A stretch of 11,967 nucleotides of DNA from CAYQAE01 sp964415445 [NCBI: uncultured archaeon]. Lineage in GTDB: Archaea; CAYQAE01. The notes beneath the pieces were generated by a model that did not search any database, was not told the DNA's origin, and saw nothing but the letters and a program-made list of their open reading frames with translations. A program made the position numbers and the translations under genes. The DNA lies in the NCBI GenBank assembly GCA_964415445.1, contig CAYQAE010000011.1:15705-27671 (forward strand). The letters run 5' to 3'. This document shows positions 8,101 to 11,967 of the stretch, piece after piece; positions within the stretch are counted from its first letter, which is position 1, and every line of letters starts with the position of its first letter.

Positions 8101-9133
8101 AAATTAGTGCATCAACTGAATCTAAATCTTCATCAGACCATAAATCTAGACTAATGCTAAGATTACCACCTATTTTTAGCCATTCTTTATTTGATTCCAC
8201 GCCTTTTAATGAAACATCTCTATATTGAACTGCATATTCTATACTACTTATATAAGTATTTGGTTCAGAAGAAATGTATTTTCGGACACGTATATTCTTA
8301 TAGAAAATATTGAATCCTGATCCAGAGTCTGCATCATTTGGCAATACTAAATAGGTAAAAGAACCAGAAAAATCATCTAACACAATATTTATATTTTCAT
8401 ATTCCCCACTGCCAGAATATGTTGTCCATGTAACTGGGGTAATACCCCAACTTTGTGATCCATCTATTTTATAAAATTGCGCTTGTGGTAGCAAACTACT
8501 AGTTTGAGTATCAAATCCTGCGCCATTTATTTCCGTTGCACTCCCATTATTTTTGAAATCAAAATCTAGTTGCAAATCATTATTCAATGTCAAACTAATT
8601 GCTGTCGCTTTCCAACAATTGCCATAAATTCTAAGTGTTCTATCTTCATCAATAATTGTATAAGATGAAGGATCTGAATCCTGAGATCCACCATAACTTA
8701 TAACACCATCACGAGTAAAATTTACAAAATGTTGGAAAGTAGAATCACCATTACTCTTTGAATTAGCATCCTCATTCCCAAAATACATGTAAATTGTCTC
8801 ATTTGTAATATTAGCAATGTTTGGAACTTTAACCCAAACAATACTATTTCCACCAGATATATTCATCTCTTCAATCCAAAATGAAATTTCATGATTTGTA
8901 GAATTTACAAATCTAATATCTCGACCAGTTTCATTTATATATCCATTATCATAATCATCAGTTAAATTTATCTCAACTTTGGTCTGATAATCCGTTAGAT
9001 TATTAGTATTCGATATTACATCTATTGGTATCCTATATTTAAAAGAAGAATTCCACCAAGAAGCACTATCTGCCTCTGCATAAGGTATAATACAAAAACA
9101 TACCACCAATGTAAATAATACAAATTTTTTCAT
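5147..9133 (-). CDS. Large DUF2341-containing single-pass surface protein
   Basis: The product is 1328 residues. A signal peptide (1-21: MKK, a hydrophobic core, then AEA) is followed by a DUF2341 domain (about 25-140, opening with SWWNSSFKYRIPI), a beta-rich region that could be a lectin-like sandwich (about 145-285) and several Ig- or cadherin-like domains. The protein then carries two copies of an Ig-plus-helical module (785-983, 984 to about 1162), a glycine run, one membrane segment (1168-1189, WGQIIAIIVAILAVLGGLLG) and a charged helical cytoplasmic tail of about 140 residues. About 50 N-x-S/T sequons lie before the membrane segment and one after it, fitting an exported glycoprotein. I chose the ATG at 9133 over a GTG at 9142 because GTGAT just before the ATG can act as ribosome binding site and the signal peptide then starts MKK. 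It lies 16 bases after the HEAT-KaiC gene, so the two form an operon. Ligand and role are unknown; adhesion, cell-surface sensing or envelope structure are possible. Confidence 0.9.
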   Translation of the reverse strand: MKKFVLFTLVVCFCIIPYAEADSASWWNSSFKYRIPIDVISNTNNLTDYQTKVEINLTDDYDNGYINETGRDIRFVNSTNHEISFWIEEMNISGGNSIVWVKVPNIANITNETIYMYFGNEDANSKSNGDSTFQHFVNFTRDGVISYGGSQDSDPSSYTIIDEDRTLRIYGNCWKATAISLTLNNDLQLDFDFKNNGSATEINGAGFDTQTSSLLPQAQFYKIDGSQSWGITPVTWTTYSGSGEYENINIVLDDFSGSFTYLVLPNDADSGSGFNIFYKNIRVRKYISSEPNTYISSIEYAVQYRDVSLKGVESNKEWLKIGGNLSISLDLWSDEDLDSVDALICNPNNLSFNISQADRVGLINTTARNRNSTWINTTYVTENNLAINGTYLVKFNVTLFSSSFISEDTYEFYVDNSTPEFTSTAYDEVISPYPLTIQNKTIHFNYNISDDVNISKVWISYDYYNSTKTPSPSWEPQINVTFSLNNTYGDNLWFYNCTIYIDWKSDQDKLNFTIYVNDTSGRLTILDDQFLGITDTDYPYVNNLTFDWNEIENPLGITSLGKYIPLANQTINIWLNASDPSANLDKAYLHILDPAKGTTFVYEMSPVSGIDTNREFKINLTASQIFAYPLMKPVFWVKIFDYSGNFNETKPTYNRSDFEYGDDNEYLDESGYYPKIFTTFTYSPSTGITVNQTDVTINNLLFKDNLEIKNVSLYLNYSGHEVLFWNKSYEGMQVKEISIPSILIGKSYLNESGTYKVVGYIFDNRSWMKRYVSDDSFIVSEEDLDSPVFEDITLTQTSISTDQSFTIYVNISDASGLDYVRVRILSPEDKTYLASSNMYASGGGIYYYTTSIDAEQFGLQDSDPLGFGLEWDVNGDHWSELIDRNWTVYFETEDVKGNPKSENSTKFYLDNLSDEDQAWNTYDHADWLLDQASLSYYDSSAVTSWRSLLEIIKLSNISSETPSYLHAKSIITSEILNQLTYDTDDPVFTTVEVLPQSANSSTLLTLRINITDINRIYQLTISIEDPLGGLFKENIDIASFANVSENYFEYKFDVNSTYFKSKSSYTSDVWEKDMLGKNWEISISATDTWTNDNTGSTNFILSNFSLHDKAEWYYLQADEAIGLQQGFDENLQEIRQLIDSGEYQSAIDKAKDVIAKATEKGGGGGTSWGQIIAIIVAILAVLGGLLGMMKARAKQEDVKTEADAALGSTIELVDERKEYGFAAEEYEEKINEGRAKFDEGKMAEAKKMMLELEKELINKSNMMKKAYKQITHLKDDIIERGITTPKAEKLFNEAKDLYKKEEFTKSIEVCKKAEEEANKGLEGRTVFG
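5567..5632 (-). other. Single transmembrane segment of the surface protein
   Basis: This codes for residues 1168-1189, 22 nearly all hydrophobic residues, preceded by a KGGGGG linker and followed by the positive MKARAK. Together with the N-terminal signal peptide this predicts a type I topology with about 1145 residues outside and about 140 inside the cell. Confidence 0.85.
5648..6781 (-). repeat. Tandem duplication of an Ig-like plus helical module in the surface protein
   Basis: Unit A (6185-6781) opens with DSPVFEDITL and unit B (5648-6184) with DDPVFTTVEV. Both run through an Ig-like beta domain (IYVNISDASGLDYVRVRI against LRINITDINRIYQLTISI), a segment ending in a tryptophan-containing strand (NWTVYFETED against NWEISISATD), then FYLDNLSDEDQAW against FILSNFSLHDKAEW, and finally an alpha-helical part. 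Divergence is high, so the duplication is old and is visible only at protein level. Confidence 0.6.
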
Positions 9134-9137
9134 ATTT

Positions 9138-9142
9138 ATCAC
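9138..9142 (-). promoter_or_regulatory. Shine-Dalgarno-like GTGAT deciding the surface-protein start
   Basis: On the minus strand GTGAT stands four bases before the ATG at 9133. It matches the GGTGAT core used by other genes in this window. It includes the GTG that would be the alternative start at 9142, which itself has no upstream site. Confidence 0.5.
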
Positions 9143-9149
9143 ACAAATA

Positions 9150-10982
9150 TTATTCTAATAATTTAGACTTGTCAATCTTTAGCACTTCATCTTTATAGTC
9201 TTTCCCTACTAGTTTGTTTATCCGAATAAACCTCTCAATTATATTTTCATGGCTTTCTTCAAATATTTCAATATCACAATCAAACGAATCTAAAACTTGT
9301 GCTACTACCTCAGGCGGATGCATCCCAGGATTAACTAACCCCAAAATAGTTCCATCTTTGTTTTTCATCTTAGAAGATAAGGATTTCAAAAAATTTAAAA
9401 TTACATTTGGTTTATCCATCACCAAAAGCTTGGATAAATTTTCTAAAATTATGAGTTTCTTTGAATCTTTTTTTTCTTTCATCAAAATTCTAGCAATTGC
9501 CAAATTAATTGAAGTAACTCCCTCATCACAAGCTACAATCATATCTTCTTTTGGAACATTTGATTTATCAGAACTACAGTATATTGTATAATAACTTTCT
9601 AAATCTTTAGCTAAAGTAGAAGTAACATAAATTACTAGCATATCCTTAGATAAAGATTTTTTTATCAATTTATTAATTAATAAATCTCTCTCGTCACAAG
9701 AAGAAGCTCTAAGTGCCACCAAATAATTTTCAGGCAGCCCCCCATATAACAAATAATCTAATTCTTTCACACCCGTAGGTATTCTATCTTCTTTTTTCTC
9801 TAATTTGCCAACAGTAGATACCTCTGAAACTTCAGGTTTTACCAATTCTTTAGGAACAGGGACATTTAACCCCTTTAATTCTTTTACTTTTTCAATATTC
9901 TTCTTGACATAGTTATATTCCTCTAAGGCTGCATCTAATTCTAATTTATAGTTGGAGATTAAATCAGGATGATATAATTCTACTATTGCCAAAATAATAA
10001 CTTCTTTTAGCCTCTCTTCATCTTTAACTGTTCTAAATCGGGTAATTATAGTTTCTATCTCACTTGAAAATAAATCTGAAAGTCTCTCAATATATTTAGC
10101 TAATGTTCCAGGATAATTTATCAAAACAATAGAAATTATAGCCCCATATTCATGAATAGATAATTTTTTATCAATATTTTCCCACATCTTATCAATGTAA
10201 GGTAGCACTTTATCAGGAAGTTGATAAGATACAATCTCAATAAATTTTAAGCCACCCTCTTCTAATTCAGGATTTTCTAAAATTTTATCAAACAAAACAT
10301 CTAAATCCTTAGATATTGCCTCAGGATGTTTTTTAATTAAATTTGTGGCTATCCAAAAAATTCTTTTTTGAACGTGCCCGCTAGTTTTATCTACTGCTTT
10401 AAGAATCGGTCTAAGATAAGGTTTGATTTCATTTACAGATATTTTTTCTATTTTAGAAAAAAGCATAACTGTATGATCACGCACTATCCGATCTTCATCT
10501 TCAAATAAAGGTTCAAGTTTATCCAAGATAGGAGTTATCTTATGAGGTGCTTTTGTAACTATATATCGATGTATTTTTAATGCACTTCTTCGTATTTCAA
10601 CTTCAGGATCTACTACCAAAGCACTAATACTTTCAAAATGATTAGCTAAAACTTCAGGATGTATTTTTGAAAGTTTTTCCAAAACTAACAATGCATTTAC
10701 TCTAATTATATCATTTGGGATTTCCAACAATCCAATTAAAATATTTAAATATGGTAATAAACTATTTGATATTCTCGCAGCTAAATTAATTAAAATTAGA
10801 ATAATATTTCGCTGTTTTTTAGGGTTTGGTTTTGAAAGTTGATCAAAAAGAGTATTAATGTAGGGAATAAATTTCATGGGATACTCTTTGGATAGCCTAA
10901 CTAAATCAGGAAAAACTTCATCATTGTCTTTTTTAATAGATTTAATTGCTTTAGACAAATTAAATTTTTTTTCTTTTACCAT
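9150..10982 (-). CDS. HEAT-repeat protein fused to a degenerate KaiC/RecA-like domain
   Basis: The 610-residue product has no signal peptide or membrane segment and is probably cytoplasmic. Residues about 1-345 are a helical solenoid of HEAT-type repeats with a period near 38 residues; typical pieces are DPEVEIRRSALKIHRYI and DEDRIVRDHTVMLFSKI, with repeated Pro and Asp/Arg positions. A coiled-coil stretch (about 345-375) and a linker lead to a KaiC-like domain from 400 (RIPTGVKELDYLLYGG). Its Walker A place reads ALRASSCDERDLL (423-435): the P-loop glycines are lost, Lys is Arg and Thr is Asp. LIILENLSKLL fills the Walker B place. ATP hydrolysis is therefore doubtful; a scaffold or regulatory role is more likely. 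It is the first gene of an operon with the surface protein, and may bind that protein's cytoplasmic tail (inference). The start has a TATA box 32 bases upstream. Confidence 0.9.
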   Translation of the reverse strand: MVKEKKFNLSKAIKSIKKDNDEVFPDLVRLSKEYPMKFIPYINTLFDQLSKPNPKKQRNIILILINLAARISNSLLPYLNILIGLLEIPNDIIRVNALLVLEKLSKIHPEVLANHFESISALVVDPEVEIRRSALKIHRYIVTKAPHKITPILDKLEPLFEDEDRIVRDHTVMLFSKIEKISVNEIKPYLRPILKAVDKTSGHVQKRIFWIATNLIKKHPEAISKDLDVLFDKILENPELEEGGLKFIEIVSYQLPDKVLPYIDKMWENIDKKLSIHEYGAIISIVLINYPGTLAKYIERLSDLFSSEIETIITRFRTVKDEERLKEVIILAIVELYHPDLISNYKLELDAALEEYNYVKKNIEKVKELKGLNVPVPKELVKPEVSEVSTVGKLEKKEDRIPTGVKELDYLLYGGLPENYLVALRASSCDERDLLINKLIKKSLSKDMLVIYVTSTLAKDLESYYTIYCSSDKSNVPKEDMIVACDEGVTSINLAIARILMKEKKDSKKLIILENLSKLLVMDKPNVILNFLKSLSSKMKNKDGTILGLVNPGMHPPEVVAQVLDSFDCDIEIFEESHENIIERFIRINKLVGKDYKDEVLKIDKSKLLE

Positions 10983-11013
10983 AATATCCCTTAAATTGTG
11001 TTAATATTCATTC

Positions 11014-11019
11014 TTATAA
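11014..11019 (-). promoter_or_regulatory. TATA box of the HEAT-KaiC/surface-protein operon
   Basis: On the minus strand the context is GTTATAAG, with TTATAA 32-37 bases before the ATG at 10982. Transcription would begin some 5-10 bases before the ATG, giving a very short leader holding a partial AAGGGAT ribosome binding site (10986-10992). Confidence 0.45.
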
Positions 11020-11099
11020 CATCTAAATTATTCTGGTTTAATATGTTAGAAAATTTGAAAAAAGTGTCTTACTTACAACATTTTTAATAATTATATTTT

Positions 11100-11104
11100 G
11101 GTGA
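11100..11104 (+). promoter_or_regulatory. Shine-Dalgarno site of the triple-repeat gene
   Basis: GGTGA stands six bases before the ATG at 11111. The nine bases GGTGAATAT are the same as those before the small coiled-coil gene on the other strand (3103-3111). This fixes the start. Confidence 0.65.
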
Positions 11105-11110
11105 ATATTC

Positions 11111-11967
11111 ATGATAGGAACGTTTTTTGATCTGCCAGGACATAATGCTGATACTCTAAATAGTATATTAGATTATGAATGGGAAAATATTAAAGAAAAT
11201 ACTCCTGAAGAAATTTCAGTTGTTTTTGATGAAGAAAACTCTGTTCAATTTTATGTCAATCAAAATGACTTTAACAAAACTTTTGAAGTTCTAGCTGCTC
11301 TACCTGAAGAACCTAAAGAGGGATTAAAAGAAAAAGCAGAACAAGTTCAAGAAATAGCATCAGAAATAATAAAACAACATATAGATAATAGAATAGAGAC
11401 AGGAAAGATTGCAAAAAAATCAGATATACCTGATGCTACCTTAGAAGATCTAAACCAATTAATAAATACCGTTTGGGATGAAGCCAGTCAGGAAATTGAA
11501 CAAGAAGAACTTTCATATATTTTTGAACAACAAACTGTAGGCTGGGAAGTCAAATACGACAAAAGAAAGAATTTATACTATCTAGATTATGTAGAATATG
11601 CACAGATTGATTCTGAAACACGTGATGTAGCCATAAGAATAACAGAAATTTTGAAAAACTATATTGAGAGGGAAGTACTTCAGATGCAAACTGTGGTAGG
11701 TGAAGACAGGTTTTTCCATGGCACCAACGAATATAAATTAAACTCACTGCTAGATCAAAGTTGGGATCAAATCGTAAAACTAGGAGTCAAAAGAGGTATT
11801 CCAGAAGAATTATTTTCTAAAGCTGGTTGGAGTATTGTACATGATGATCAATATAGATATTATTATGTTGATTTTGAACCTTATGGCCAAGTAGATGTTA
11901 AAGAACAAAAAGAACTTCTCAGAATTAGTGCATTGACTGCAAAAGCAGTTAAAAAAATATACAAAAA
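11111..11967 (+). CDS. Unknown protein with three repeats of about 97 residues, 3' end outside window
   Basis: The frame is open for 285 codons to the window edge without a stop. I do not recognise the family. The product is acidic, rich in Glu, Gln, Tyr and Trp, and has no signal peptide, membrane segment or Cys in the visible part, so it is probably cytoplasmic. Three related units can be aligned by their first Trp (24, 122, 218). Each starts with a helix of the type LNxLLxxxWDxI (LNSILDYEWENI, LNQLINTVWDEA, LNSLLDQSWDQI). Units 2 and 3 continue with GWEVKYDKRKNLYYLDYVEY and GWSIVHDDQYRYYYVDFEPY, a beta hairpin, then a long helix. Unit 1 keeps a shorter hairpin (ISVVFDEENSVQFYV) and a charged helix. 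More repeats may follow outside the window. It is divergent from the HEAT-KaiC operon and has its own ribosome binding site. Confidence 0.85.
   Translation, partial: MIGTFFDLPGHNADTLNSILDYEWENIKENTPEEISVVFDEENSVQFYVNQNDFNKTFEVLAALPEEPKEGLKEKAEQVQEIASEIIKQHIDNRIETGKIAKKSDIPDATLEDLNQLINTVWDEASQEIEQEELSYIFEQQTVGWEVKYDKRKNLYYLDYVEYAQIDSETRDVAIRITEILKNYIEREVLQMQTVVGEDRFFHGTNEYKLNSLLDQSWDQIVKLGVKRGIPEELFSKAGWSIVHDDQYRYYYVDFEPYGQVDVKEQKELLRISALTAKAVKKIYK
11156..11967 (+). repeat. Three protein-level repeats within the edge gene
   Basis: Units begin near 11156, 11450 and 11738. Their anchor tryptophans are 98 and 96 codons apart, and a second GW marker in units 2 and 3 lies 23 and 22 codons after the first Trp. 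The repeats are diverged and not visible as DNA repeats. The third is cut by the window end. Confidence 0.6.

Larger units (their letters stand above)
10983..11110. promoter_or_regulatory. Divergent intergenic region, 128 bases
   Basis: This gap separates the minus-strand HEAT-KaiC operon from the plus-strand triple-repeat gene and must hold both promoters. The minus-strand TATA box is clear. For the plus strand the AT tract at 11081-11099 is too close to the ATG to give a leader containing the ribosome binding site, so its TATA box is probably the poor sequence around 11065-11075; I cannot fix it. No obvious operator repeat was seen. Confidence 0.5.

Noticed and set aside
8004-8228. Plus-strand frame of 74 codons opposite the surface-protein ectodomain
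   Set aside because: It is antisense to Ig-like coding sequence and has no start signal.
9134-9142. GTG at 9142 as start of the surface protein
   Set aside because: There is no ribosome binding site upstream of it, while GTGAT fits as the site for the ATG at 9133, which also gives a standard signal peptide.
9214-9591. Plus-strand frame of 125 codons opposite the KaiC-like domain
   Set aside because: It is a shadow of a well-supported gene, with a low-complexity Ser/Phe/Ile-rich product.
11550-11747. Minus-strand frame of 65 codons opposite the triple-repeat gene
   Set aside because: The plus-strand frame has an SD site, repeats and is open for 285 codons; this one has none of that.

Overview
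The window is AT-rich (roughly 30% G+C by eye), densely coding DNA that looks archaeal. The evidence is a Cdc48/VAT-type double AAA+ ATPase next to an Hsp20-like gene, KaiC/RecA-fold proteins, an AmmeMemoRadiSam radical SAM enzyme, GGTGA-type Shine-Dalgarno sites, TATA-like boxes about 30 bases upstream of starts, oligo-T termination and a heavily sequon-bearing surface protein. I would place it in or near the Euryarchaeota, but the sequence alone does not fix the lineage. No rRNA, tRNA, CRISPR array, transposase or integrase was seen.

Left part (1-2920, + strand): the 3' part of a cdc48 gene whose protein ends in a proteasome-docking-like Val-Tyr-Thr tail is followed, behind a strong ribosome binding site, by a zinc-ribbon/Hsp20-like chaperone gene. 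After an oligo-T terminator comes a KaiC/RecA-fold protein with an eroded P-loop and an extra C-terminal alpha/beta domain.

Middle (2917-5144): a small coiled-coil gene on the minus strand overlaps the KaiC-like gene by 4 bases at their stops. It diverges from thiL (thiamine-monophosphate kinase) across a short region with a single palindromic TTTAAA element. thiL is joined without a gap to a radical SAM gene of the AmmeMemoRadiSam type (amrS).

Right part (5147-10982, - strand): a two-gene operon. The first gene encodes about 400 residues of HEAT repeats, a coiled coil and a linker fused to a second KaiC-like domain, again with an eroded P-loop. The second encodes a 1328-residue surface protein with a signal peptide, DUF2341 domain, Ig-like domains, about 50 N-glycosylation sequons, one membrane segment and a helical cytoplasmic tail. 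Beyond a divergent promoter region, a gene of unknown family with three repeats of about 97 residues runs off the right end.

The least explained part is the operon pairing a surface protein with a HEAT-pseudo-KaiC protein, together with a second pseudo-KaiC gene nearby and the unknown triple-repeat protein. I infer, without proof, that the two operon products act together across the membrane.
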